A stretch of DNA of 64,000 nt from Ancylostoma caninum. Its lineage: Eukaryota > Nematoda > Chromadorea > Rhabditida > Ancylostomatidae. Every line of letters begins with the position of its first letter. Position 1 is the stretch's first letter. Positions 49,401-60,455 of this stretch are shown piece by piece. The position numbers were made by a program, and so were the translations under genes. Below the pieces are notes generated by a model. That model worked only from the letters and a program-made list of their open reading frames with translations, was not told the origin of the DNA and searched no databases. The stretch lies in contig JBAJFG010000172.1 of assembly GCA_037903475.1 (NCBI GenBank), positions 1,364,001 through 1,428,000 of the forward strand. Reading direction: 5' to 3'.

Positions 49401-52400
49401 ACAGTCTTTTTTTCAAACTAATTTTTGAGGAATTTGACAACCCACTGGGCAACAAGCTGGAGGAGGGAAAGCAACTGATCTAGGACACCTTTTCCGTGTT
49501 GTAGCAGTGAAATTGCCAGACACTAGTGCACGAAACCTCAATATAGGCATTTTTTGAGAGGAAAAAAGTGAAATGAGTGAGGGACGGAGGGAAGTAACTA
49601 ATTGGCTTTACTCGTCGAGTTTTTGTACAGATCATGGACATACTGCAATAAGCAGGATATCTCTGAGCATCGCCGGGAATCGCTATGTTCGCGCGATCGC
49701 CATGGAGCAATGAGATGCGTTAGAAGCCATCCAGCTTGCGATCGATATGCATCTTTTCCATCATCTCCATTACAAGTCTCCGGTTACTTTGATCCATTTC
49801 AAAGCTTGAGGATATCGTCAGTGAGGTGCTACAAATTAAATACTGCGCTATTTCAAAGTTATTCGGGGAGCAGGAAGCTTCCCAGTCCGGCGGCGCGGCT
49901 CATGGGTAAGCTGCGCGGTCATCAACGGATTAAAGGGGATGGAAACAGGGAAGCGCTTCCAAGAAATGGGTTGTTTACGGAGTCTTCGCTTCAATTTTCG
50001 TGCAAGCAACAAAAATAATGAGGAAAAAACATTTTCATAAGCAATACTTGACAGTTGATCATCTTTCTTCTTCATCAACCTCTATATACAAACTGAGGAA
50101 TTAAAGTGAAAAAACCTTGCCGTCTGACTCTTGCACCCAGACAAACTTTCGGAATTTTCGCGTGTGACCCGATGAGTCTCAGGCTGGTTTGCCCTCTGAC
50201 TGTGCTACGTATCTGCACCAGGTTTCAACTTTAATGATAACACAGAAGAATTCCTCTTTGATAAAAATCTGTCAAATTTTCGTATCTATGGTAATAAACC
50301 CAGGCGTACACTTATACACGAGCTTCACCCGAAATTCGACACTACAGATGAACTAAATTTCAAAGAAGAAATAGCCGAAAAATTTTCCTATTCTATCACG
50401 GCTTCTTATATGACTAGCTGAAGTCAGGCAAGAACATACCACTTAAAAATTGGACGGCAACATGCCATTTGATATGTTAGTTCCTTGGATCATTCCATCT
50501 CTCTCGAAGCTCCGCGGAAGTTCCGGAAAGTGTCGAGCTCCGCGGAAGCTCCGAAGCCACTTTTTTCTCTGCGTCTCCACTCGGAACTTCCGCGGAACTT
50601 GCGCGGAACATCCGAAATATTCGACGAGCGACGTCATATTTCCGCGGAAGTTCCGAAAATCGGCAAGCTTCGTGGAAGTTCCGAAAGTTTGTCTGGGTAA
50701 GCGAAAACAGCAGAAATATATATTATTACTTCCCTTAAGGCCCAGCTTTCTATTTTGAGTAACATCACGCACGAGATGCGTTGGCCGACAATTCAATTAA
50801 ATCTTTGAATAAGTGTACTTTTCAAGAAAGAACTCAGCGCATGTGAGCAGCTGAAAAGCAGTTTAACTGTCGACGTTGTGCGTAGGGTATTTGAACAGCT
50901 GTCAGTTTCAATATTCATGCTCTTTCTACTCAAAAGTCAATTTCCAACAATGATTTCCACAACTTTTTCCCATTCTTTATATTTCATGGAGGTGTTATAA
51001 GCCCATAGAAATGCATAGGAGCAAGAGGCATATTATGTAAACGTAGAGCAACACGAGACCCCGGGAACATATCAGTTTTCTCAGAACGAGCTTCATATCC
51101 AAGACTTCTAGAATGCCACTCCTGTCCACTCTGGGAAGGCGCTTTACACCTTAATTTGGTCAAGAGACGGTTATTTTGGTCGTTTTTACGAAGTCCTCTC
51201 CCCTTAGTCCAGCACCTATGTAGGTACGACGGGTTTTTGTCTTCGACGGGGTTTGTGAAAGGGATTTGAACCTGGATCCATTATTGAGATTACCTAGAGT
51301 AGATGCGATGACGCCAGTGCTCTCGATTAGTAAATTTGCGTGGCATAAGCAGGTTTACCCAGGGTAATTTCAATTATACATGCGGTTCCTGGAGAGGTTT
51401 GATGCCTTGTATGCCAGACGTATGTTATGGATTTAAGTCAGGTCGGAGGTAGTTCCACGATTGGTGTATCACTAGTCACTATTCAGAAATTCCTACTAAT
51501 TAAACATACTAAAAAAGCCATTTCTTGGACCTGGTCGCACCATTGAGATTACCCAGGGTAAACTCGTTTGTGCTCTTGCTAGTGATAGGTAAACTTATAC
51601 GATGTTAGCACATTTGTCTAGAGTAATCTCGATGACGCCTGCCGTCGCTGAACTACTCTGATAACTGTGCAGCACGAACGCAGCCCGAACGGCGTAATGG
51701 TTCGGGTAGAAACCCTAGCAGCAACGGTCGTCAGTTACTGTCATCCTCCCCTCATTTGCTGCAATCCATCAGCAATTGCTGCTAAAGGGCCGACAGCTTG
51801 AGCAGCAATCGAGGGGAGAATGGCAGCAATTGGCAACCGTTGCTGCTAGAGTTTCTACCCGAACCGTTACGCCGTTTGGTCTGCGTTCGTCCTGCACAGT
51901 TATCAGAGTATAAATTGAACTATAATCAAACCACCCTAACCATCTAAACGTTCTATTATCATTGATTCACATTGTTATACTTAGGTTATATTTGTTGTTA
52001 CTTATATTATTAATTATTCAATTTATTCTAAGTACTTTTTCTTACAAGGCTACAGAACTGCCAAATACAGTATCCGAAATTGTGTAAACTAGGTAACGTC
52101 AGACATGCAGTAAAGCCAAGAACTGTTCCAGATGTGCTACAGCGAGTACTACGCAGTAAACCGTAGCGGCACTGTGCGGCAGTACTTCGACCGATTCTGT
52201 GTGCATCGAAAACACTGCTTCGATCGTGGAATCGATCAGACATGCCAGACACTTGAGCAGCTGGACAAAGGCATTCAGGTAATCCTACTGGTAATTGCAA
52301 GGATTACTGGAGAAGATTTCTAGCATATCCACTTGCAGAAAACATTCTTCAAATATCATCACGCAAAGCCGTCGCGGAAAACACTGGTGCAGAGTCGATT

Positions 52401-52542
52401 CTGCTGCTGTGAGACGGATCGTTGCAATAACTTCGACAGTCAGATGGCGTACGACACGTTCGGGATCACTTCCACCTCTCAGCAACTGCCTTCACTCCTA
52501 ACTCATGTGATTATTGCATATCTTCTGTATGTTTTGTTGTGA
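43421..52542 (+). CDS. Ly6/uPAR (three-finger) GPI-anchored protein
   Basis: Three phase-0 exons, 43421-43543, 52132-52278 and 52339-52542, encode 157 residues. Residues 1-20 are a signal peptide (MTTSYARILLVSLMASISSA). The mature part has ten cysteines: 23, 37, 43, 64, 70, 79, 112, 113, 114 and 119. It ends its folded domain with CCCETDRCNN, the C-C-x-x-D-x-C-N signature of Ly6/three-finger domains. After a short serine/glutamine linker, the C-terminus is hydrophobic (LLTHVIIAYLLYVLL), as for GPI-anchor addition. The likely location is the outer cell surface, where family members modulate receptors or channels; the partner is unknown. The first intron is 8.6 kb, while the second is only 60 bases. 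Weak point: exons 1 and 2 are joined over 8.6 kb on phase, frame and domain logic alone. Confidence 0.8.
47639..47816. repeat. 178-bp TA-flanked MITE
   Basis: Ends CAGTCCTTGTCGAAAGGATA and its near-mirror TATCTTTTCGACAAGGACTG are inverted repeats, and TA lies directly outside both ends, as after Tc1/mariner-type insertion. Confidence 0.9.
48163..48608. repeat. spaced inverted repeat
   Basis: GTACAATACTGCTCCTAAT with CTTGCAAAA is mirrored at 48577-48608. The arms are about 30 bases, separated by ~385 bases without a coding frame. Possibly a short-ended DNA element. Confidence 0.5.
50135..50698. repeat. 564-bp element with 18-bp ends and internal CGCGGAAGTTCCG repeats
   Basis: ACCCAGACAAACTTTCGG at the left is mirrored exactly at the right edge. 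The right third carries at least six variants of TCCGCGGAAGTTCCG in both orientations. No intact coding frame. Confidence 0.75.
51655..51909. repeat. 255-bp near-perfect hairpin MITE
   Basis: Ends ACTCTGATAACTGTGCAG and CTGCACAGTTATCAGAGT are inverted repeats, and pairing continues through CGGCGTAATGGTTCGGGTAG and TTCTACCC... and GCAGCAACGG. Confidence 0.9.
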
Positions 52543-53814
52543 ACTTGAAGACTTTCATAAACTATTTATTCATTTATTTGAAGGCGTAAGCAAAACCTCA
52601 CGCGATAGACAATACATAGGTCATCAACGCTTGTCAAATATCACACACATAGTAAATACGTACCATGATACACCAGTAAAATACAAGTATTGACTCTAGG
52701 AAGCTAGTGAGCGAGTTTTGACTGTGGCCAATTTCTCGAATGTAGGGAGCGATGAATGAGAAGTGAATGATAATGATAATGAATATAATGAAGGCAATGA
52801 ATATAATATAAGTTAATGAATAAAAAGTGAATGATTATTGGTCAATGTATTATATAAGAGGAAAAGAAGAGTATAAACCATGGATTGAATCCTAATGTCT
52901 GCCCATAAATGGCTGGAAAACTCCTTAGGAGCCTCTTTTAAAATGAAAACCTGCGCATTTTCACAGGACTTCCTATTTTTGCTCATTAATTTACTTGAGT
53001 ACGGTACACCGAAAATTGTGTCGTCAATCAAAACATGCAAAAACCTTTTCAGATATGTAAATTCGGGTAAGAATTGTAAAATAAAAAAGGGAGGACTCCA
53101 ACCCAGAGTTTTTCAACATTTCTACTTTTTAGTCTATTTATTGGTTGAAATGTCTTCGCTGATTTAAATATGTAGTTTTTTATACATTTTTTAGTGAAGC
53201 TGGAACAATTTCTTTATCGTTTTTTGGATGCGCTACCCCCAAAAGCGGCATCACAAGTTTTTTGCGGTCATCCTTACTGGAATTTGACTCCTTCGCTTCT
53301 GTCGCCCTGCTGCCTCGTCGCGGCGTCTCCCATCCTTGTTCTGACATGTTCTGACATGCATCACAGGGGTCCTACAAGTTAGAACAGGAAAGGAACATTA
53401 GTATCTGTTGGGTCTCGTTTGGTACTTGTTAAGACTTGTAAAAACCAAAACAAATTGTGAAGGAAAACCGTATTGCGCTATATTTGGCGTCGGCGACCAG
53501 CCGCTGTTGTTGTCAGTTGTCGCGGCGATTATGGCGACGAGAATAAACGCATGCAGCGAGTATAAACCACCCCTGCACCGAGATATCGCGGCAGCCCTAC
53601 GGGAATGATGTTCCGAAAAATTGAATCCTAAAGAATCGTGCTTTGATCCTTATCAATGAAATATAAGGACGAGTCAGAGAAGGTTTGCCTCACTCGTCTC
53701 ACTCATTCGACCTCGTCACGTTCATGATCACGCCTTGACTGTGCGTACAGCATTCTCCTGCCTTGGAACTCCTCATGTCGTGACATACTTACGTTCAGAA
53801 CGAAATCTCTTCAC
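52543..53814. other. intergenic region
   Basis: Between the Ly6 stop and the coiled-coil gene start. A (TTTATTCA)-like tract near 52560 resembles other retroelement tails in the window. No gene was supported. Confidence 0.5.
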
Positions 53815-56800
53815 ATGGATCAACAACAAGAACCAACTCACAATAGACGTCTTCGAGAAATGTTTAGACTATTTCAACGAACTAGAAAACAGAAGGAGAA
53901 AGCGGTTGGTAAGGCTGTGAAAAACTACATCAGGCATAACATCTCTTCAGAAGGAACGAGCAGCAGAAGAAGAGCAGAAGCAATCGCACCATAGCCGGCA
54001 CTCCTCATCGCCCACACCGAGCAAACGTCCGGTGGCGCACTCACCGCACTCGCCACACTCACCGAGCGGCCAAAAAACGAGCAAAGAGAAAAGAAGGAGC
54101 CCTTATGTGCCGAAGAAACAAGGTGGGAGGGGCGAAAGATCTAAGAGTTCCTCCATTAGCAGATATTTCAAAATCATAGCCCAGATAAGTGTTAAGTATT
54201 GAAAATTTTCAGCAAGCGCTGAGGAGACAACAGTGAGTTTTCCGTGAAGAATTTTCCCGAGAACGAACTCTATACTTCCTGAAAGTTAGCGGTTTATAAT
54301 AACTTCTCCTCAGTAAAGGTTTTCAGACAGTAGTAGATGACGAAGATGTTGTGGATGAATCAGCATCGGCAAAGAAGCGCCGCCGAATACGGAAGAAGTA
54401 CGGTAAGTGACAGTACTAGCATATAGTTGGAAATGGAACGCAAACTACGGGTTACATTTTCAGGGATCCACGCAAAAAACGAGGAAGTGAGCCAGCCTTC
54501 TTTTCCTGAGTTTTATCAAGAGGGAGAGGGATAGAGGTGTGGGTGGGGTGATACTCAACGAACAGCCGGTGAAGCCTGCTTCTGCTACTCCTTGGAACAG
54601 AACGGCTAATGCTGAACTTCGAGTAGCAACAGAGTTTCAGCACTAAACAGCTCGCACATTGCAGGGGTATCATACTAGACGCGTGCGTGCGTCACGCGTG
54701 CGACTGTATGACATACCTCCGAAGGGAAATTCAACGACAATTTATACTAGGTTCATGCATCAATCGCGCGTCAGATGCACTTATCCATTTGTAGAGGAAA
54801 TTCCATGAAGAGCAGTCAAGCTACAGTCCACGTAGAGTTTAACACCCTACATCGCCGTGCCACTGGCGACTGTGACAGCGCCGATCGATTGTGGGCGGAG
54901 CGTCGCGGAGGCCGCCGAAGTTGGCGACGGGCGAGGCGACTGTGACATTGGTGCATATTGATTGCTTCAGCTGCCAATGTTGGCGATCCGCTGACGACGG
55001 CGACGCAGGGTGCTATACTCCACGTGAACCATAACGCATACCTAAGGTTCAATCAACTTCACAAATCTTAAATAAAAAAGGCAATTGTAGACAGAGCAAT
55101 CCTGAAAAAAGTGAATATGATTCCAGTTCTTTCAACGGGCATCCAAGGACGATGTCGAGGAGTTCGAGAACGTAGATGCTGCTTTTCGGCCAGCAGCGAC
55201 CAAGATGAGAAAGGCAAGATTGAGGTATGTGACTGCTCGATTACTTTTTATAGGATGTCGAGGCTAAAAATATGACTCTAGGTGGAAGAAAGCGGAATCT
55301 CCAGCTAAGGAGAAGACGGAGAAGGAGCAGGAGTAAGTTTTTTTTTTGAATTTTTCCTATAACTCGTCCAAAAGGGGTGTATTCAGGTCAAGCGGTGCTA
55401 ATGAGACAGCAGCTGGTACGAGTTGGGATGAGTTAACAGCTGCGGAGAAGGCCGAATTCTTGGAGTTAGATTCGACACAGAGTCATGAGGAAGAAAGGAC
55501 GTTGAATGTGGGTTCCTACTAAGGAATCTCGTTGATTTTCATTTTTTCGAAAGAAGTCCGTTGTTTTCAGCCAAAATATGCCGAAAAGTATGCCAAGTTA
55601 AGGGAGAAGCCACAGGTCCTGCACAGATTCCCTTCACTTTTTGGAAATATGAAGACTCTGATTGCATAATATTTAGCCTGTACTAGTTCCAGGAGAAAAT
55701 AGAAGAGTTGCTTAAAGAAATCTACGCCCTCCTCATGCGAGTAGACGAGCTGGAACAAGCTCAGAGTAAATTTCTGGCACAAATTAGAAGGCTGAGAAGC
55801 AGGCTAGCACTAAAGGATAAGGTTAGCGCTCCGAAACCTTGAAAAACTACTCTGAGCGATCATTTCGGGATAGTTTTTACCATGATTTTCCAGAAAATTA
55901 GCGATTTGAGCAGAAAAGTCGAAACATCGACATCGGCAAGTGCAAGTGTAGGAAGTGTTTCCACATCAGCAGCAACAGAAATGGAGAAAACCATGTGTGA
56001 TGAGGAGAAACCGGTGAGTTCATTACAGTCCTATCTGTGGAAGAAATCCCTTCTCAAGGGAATTTATCCTTGCAGTCTCCCAAACTTGAAGCTGTTGCTC
56101 TTCGCGGTCTGGATATTATGAAACGAAATCAGCTACTTGAACAAACGGTGAACGAGAAAGAGGCAGAAATACTCGTCAAATTCTTCGAATCCGAGGAGTC
56201 GAAGCCTGACAAAACGGTAGTTTACCACTTAAAGACAACAATTACTGCATGATATTCGCTGTTTAGGTTGTCATGCTCATCGACAAGGCGTTCAACTACG
56301 GCCTCGAGGTGCTACTGATGAGGCCGGATCTCTTTGAGGACTACGTTGACAATGAGCTGAGGCTCTTCCTGCTTGATGCTCCCAGGGTATGGTTCATTTC
56401 ATTAATGATCAAACATATGCGCATTTAAAGAGATTTTGACCGTACAAGGCATAGCATGACATCAGACGGTGAAAAGACAGCGGTTATACACACATCATCG
56501 CTGGTGTTAATCCACTGTTTGCTGATGAAGCTCTTTCTTTGCTAATGAACTCTTACCAACTCAAAATTAACCAAATAAAGGTATCCGTCAACAAAGGAAG
56601 TGGAGCTCACATCCGCTACCTGCCGGACCCGTTATCATCTTATGATAATGACCCGAAGTTCTCAGAGAAAACCTAGTTCAGAGGTCCAGATGGAGCATAT
56701 AGACCGTCCTGGACAGGGGCGGTTGGGGGTGTGGAGCGTTATACCTGGAGAGGGCAGCGCGGAGTAGTTCTGTGATTGGTCAATTCACGAGACCCGCCAA

Positions 56801-58295
56801 TCGAGGAGCTAATGGCACCGCCTTTTCCAGGTATAACGCTCCACACCCGACAGAAGCGATTGGTGGACATTCCGTCGTCGATTCGAGTGTCCTGTCCGAA
56901 GCTGCACGCGAATCTCAAAAATCCTGTTAATACTTCGCAGAAATCTCCTTCAATTCCTTAGCTTGAAAACTGCTATTCGCTATTCCTTACCTTACACTTA
57001 CCTTGTCCACTTTTGGCAGCCTGATTGTCCATAATACGGTCGAGCGGCTTAACTTCAGGGGGCAGGAGTTTCCAAGCATTTACGTTTAAACTGTGGACAA
57101 TACTATGACTGGGATAGGTCGAATATTGCACAGCAAAATTGAAGCAAAACGTAGTCTCAGCAATAGGCAAAGAAATGGGGTTATGTATAAGAAACAATGA
57201 CGAGAAATATAGAGCAGTCTCCATTGCAATAATTACAATCTCAGGCTAAACATGTCCTCCTGGACTGCATGCTCTCCCATCCTGAATACGTTCCAGTAAC
57301 CTGGGGTGGCAACATTCTGGCAAAGCGCCATCAGGAGCGCCAAAAGAGGGCAGAGGAAGCCAAGAAGCAGCAGGAAAAGTCACCCGAGAAGCCATCAGAG
57401 AAGTCGCCAGCGAAGTCTCCGGAGAAGTCCAAGGCAGCGGGGGAGAGTGCTGTGATGCGCACCACTCGGTCGCTGATCGGCTTCCTGTTCGATCCGAAAA
57501 AGTGGACAGCACCAGCGAAGGAAGAGCCCCCGAGAAGCGTCTACGCTGAGCCGCAAGAGCCGAAGAGCGTTTATGTCCGAAAAGCCTTATCTCCTTCTCC
57601 GTCATCTTCATCAGATGAGAAGAGCCCCTCAAAAGGGAAATTAGTCCACGTTCAGCTCAAGTCGGAGCCTAAATCGGAGGCGGAGAAGAGGTCTGATAAG
57701 GTTGATTCCAAATCAGAATATGAGAAGAAGGCAGAAAAGGTGGAATCGAAGTCGGAATACGAGAGGAAGGGTGAAAAAGTTGAGCCTAGATCAGAAACGG
57801 AAAAGAGAAGCGATGAGAAGGTCGGAGAAAAGGAAGCGCAAGAGATCAAGAGGGCTTTCGCTGAGAAACGATGGAAATATCGTGCTGCTGTAAAGGTGAG
57901 CATTTTTTCCAATTTTTAAGACTGTTGAAAAAAAACACATGGAGGACAGTGACGTCACCCTAAATTTTTCCTGAACTTCCCTTAGATTTCCTGGTAATGG
58001 CTAGGTATGTAGGCGTTTACCTGTACATTAGTGGACATTTGCCATTCTCGGCAACTATAAAGATTGGTATCTCAGTATGAATTATGATAAGTATCTTCAA
58101 AGAGCCAATTTATTGTCGAGGTGTGCACAGCAATGTTCATGGACTGGTTTATACCACCTGAAAAAATCGTATGGTCAAGACGGACGCATCTCGGACGCAA
58201 GCAGGCAGTGCATAGACCTGAATGCTAACACATGAATCTTTCTAGTCTTCCTACATATGTAGTTCTCCTTCTTGCAAGCCTAATATATTAGTTTT

Positions 58296-58341
<46 letters not shown>

Positions 58342-59017
58342 GGAAAGAAATTTATTTTGTAGTGGGATTTGTTACCCGGTTGGAAAACCCTATGAACCTT
58401 GACAATTCGTGGATCCCAACGCAGGTTCTCAGCGTTACGAGTTTCTCCACTAAAAATCTCATCTTTACTAGCCGTCGCTTTACCCGCTGTGGGTAAGAAA
58501 CTCACCCATACTACTCGAGTTGGAAAATATCCCAGAAAATCTGCATGGTTATCCAAATTGGAAGAAGTCTCGATTAAAAAAAGCACAATATCTAGCTGGG
58601 AATTTGCTTTGAAGAAACACGGTCACAAAGGGGTTGTTTGTCGAACTTGCCCTTTCTGGGTAAGCTGGATGGGTATAGGATTTCTGGAGATGTTCATAAA
58701 TCCTGAGCAAGATTACTCTCTTCTCGGAAACTGGGGAATTCCACTGGGATATTGTAAATCTATAGATGAACTCAGGGCGATAACTGTCACATGAGTGAGA
58801 TATAGAGCTTTTTTTCGGCTAACTGTGTCCATATTCAACCTGTTCTTTACGAGAGATGTTTACTACACACGTGTAATTGTGACAGATTACTAATACACAA
58901 CTATTTCTTGTTTAGAAGACGCCTACGGATACAGCGAATACAGCCTGGGTGCAAGACCGTGCCGAACGTCGTCATCGGGCCAAAATGAGACTAAAGCGAC
59001 CAAAAAAGAAGAACTGA
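53815..59017 (+). CDS. unrecognised charged coiled-coil protein, probably nuclear
   Basis: Exons 2-14 join in phase: 53951-54122, 54331-54402, 54464-54486, 55127-55224, 55282-55332, 55387-55507, 55571-55615, 55693-55821, 55894-56013, 56076-56216, 56267-56386, 57245-57895 and 58916-59017. The first exon is taken as 53815-53904 (MDQQQEPTHNRRL...), after a possible spliced-leader acceptor TACGTTCAG; its 3' splice is ambiguous (53904 or 53908, the latter with acceptor before 53964). The protein is about 660 residues: a basic, serine-proline N-terminus (KKRRRIRKKY), a coiled coil (KIEELLKEIYALLMRVDELE), a compact helical segment (VVMLIDKAFNYGLEVLLM to LLDCMLSHPEYVPVTWGG), then KSPEK-type repeats and four SKSEYEKK-like repeats. 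The C-terminus is basic (RLKRPKKKN). AATAAA lies at 59175. No known domain was recognised; nuclear location is inferred from basic clusters. Confidence 0.8.
54832..55027. repeat. MITE in an intron of the coiled-coil gene
   Basis: CACGTAGAGTTTAACACCCT and ATCGCCGTG at the left are mirrored by GACGGCGACGC and AGGGTGCTATACTCCACGTG at the right. Confidence 0.75.
56727..56848. repeat. 122-bp MITE, copy 2 of the 35506 family
   Basis: Ends GGGTGTGGAGCGTTATACC and GGTATAACGCTCCACACCC are inverted repeats; the centre has GATTGGTCAATTCACGAGAC. It lies in the intron before the 651-base exon of the coiled-coil gene. Confidence 0.85.
58298..58343. repeat. GA dinucleotide microsatellite
   Basis: About 23 GA units with one or two G insertions, in the last intron of the coiled-coil gene. 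Confidence 0.95.
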
Positions 59018-59379
59018 ACGGGAACGAGAACAACATTCCATTTCTACGCTGAATTTACATCGTTAACATATTTGAATTTCTTTGCTGTGATGGTTTTTTG
59101 GTGTAGACTGACGAGAGAATTAAGAGGATTTTAAGAAGACAATATTTGTTGTCGACTCGTTAATGATTAACCTGAATAAAAGGATTGAAAAAGTAATTTT
59201 TGTGCATCGTGGCAAAAGATTAAATGGCGATGAAAATATTAACTGAAATGATGGAGGCTAAAAAAACCGTGATTTGCATGAGATTGAAAGATGCAAATCC
59301 CACGATTAAGACATGCGTGCTCATGCAAAACACAGTGTTTTAAATTAATACTTCTATACCAGCAGTACTCAAGCCATGC

Positions 59380-59545
59380 AAAACCCATGCACACCCATGG
59401 ATATGCATGGATCTTGCGTGGAAATTGCTTGCATTTTTGCATGGGTATGCATGGATCTTTCGTACGTTCTGTGTCGAATTTGCGTCGCATTTTTAGAGTC
59501 GCATGGGTTCTGCATGGGTGTGCATGGGTTTGCATGGATTGGATT
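59380..59545. repeat. GCATG-rich low-complexity tract
   Basis: Six TGCATG hexamers lie in about 165 bases, plus CCCATGCACACCCATG at the left mirrored by CATGGGTGTGCATGGG at the right. Open frames here on both strands are by-products of the repeat. Confidence 0.7.
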
Positions 59546-60244
59546 AGATCATTGCTGTTACAGTCGGGTCCAGCAGCCACTGCAAATGGGCGCCGGCCGC
59601 CGCCACCCTCCGGCGCCTCGGTATTAATGAGTTATAAATCACTCGAGCTTGGGAGAAAGCGAAGAAAAATACAATTTTAGTCCATAGTAGACAGAGTGCA
59701 GTGGATATGTTAAGGCTATAAAGCAGGGGACTATTTTCACAACTTTCACGTTTTTTCATTTTTGTGATTTTCATGGGGAAAGATTTCTGAATACACAATA
59801 AGCGAAGCCAACTCTTCCATTTTCTGTTATAGTACACTGCTTCGGAAATACAAAAATGGCCGTTATTCTCCTATAGATGGACACAGCACTTCAGTTATCC
59901 CATCTGAATAATAAAGCTCATCCAATTCGGGATCCTCAGAAATAATTGAGATCCGTATAAATTGTTCCATATCCATTGCGAAGTAGTTCTACCGCTGTCA
60001 TTCATCTTTCGTGAAGCAGTCCTTTACGGCGGAGTTACTCTCTCCCGGTTTCCCTCAACTTTGAAAAAGAGGTTTTTCACTATTACTTACACTATTACTA
60101 CTACTTACACTTACACTTATCGTAGTTTATCTTCGAAATTTATGCAAAACGTTGCCGAGTGCCTTCCTGGACTACCCGAAGGAGATCACGGGGGACGTTC
60201 CAAGCAGTGAACCCCAAACACTGCGATACTTAACTCTGGATCTC

Positions 60245-60311
60245 CAACGGAGTGGAACCAGCGATAGGGACAGATTGCAATCTGCCACTCAAACCACTGA
60301 GCCATCCGGGC
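60245..60311 (-). repeat. tRNA-Cys-like sequence, probable SINE or tRNA relic
   Basis: The minus strand reads GCCCGGATGGCTCAGTGGTT (A box TGGCTCAGTGG), then an anticodon-arm-like CAGATTGCAATCTG holding GCA, then GCTGGTTCCACTCC (B box). The acceptor stem does not close properly. Confidence 0.5.
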
Positions 60312-60389
60312 TACTTTTTATGCTGGAGTTTGTTAGATAACTGCAGCTGTCGTAAGCAGCATACTATATGTATTTGCAAAAGGGTGCAC

Positions 60390-60455
60390 AGGGCAGGATT
60401 CCCCTGACCACCACGACGTCGATCATTCGCTCAATCCACTGAGCTATGCGCGCAC
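60390..60455 (-). repeat. degenerate tRNA-like sequence
   Basis: The minus strand reads GCGCATAGCTCAGTGGATTG (A box) followed by a poor B box (GGGGAATCCTGCC). Confidence 0.35.

Larger units (their letters stand above)
43544..52131. other. 8.6-kb first intron of the Ly6 gene
   Basis: No exon with good splice support was found inside. It contains a TA-flanked MITE at 47639, an inverted repeat at 48163-48608, a 564-bp element at 50135, TTACCC repeats near 51290-51650 and a hairpin MITE at 51655. Long stretches, for example 44000-47400, show only short frames without recognisable content. Confidence 0.5.

Noticed and set aside
49602..50018. 138-codon open frame on the plus strand
   Set aside because: It sits in the Ly6 intron, has no splice-site support and reads as random sequence.
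51245..51290. GGTTCAAATCCC on the minus strand, like a tRNA B box
   Set aside because: No A box, anticodon arm or acceptor stem could be formed around it.
59239..59680. Open frames on both strands with repeated HG/CMG/AWVCM motifs
   Set aside because: These are translations of the GCATG-rich inverted repeat, not genes.
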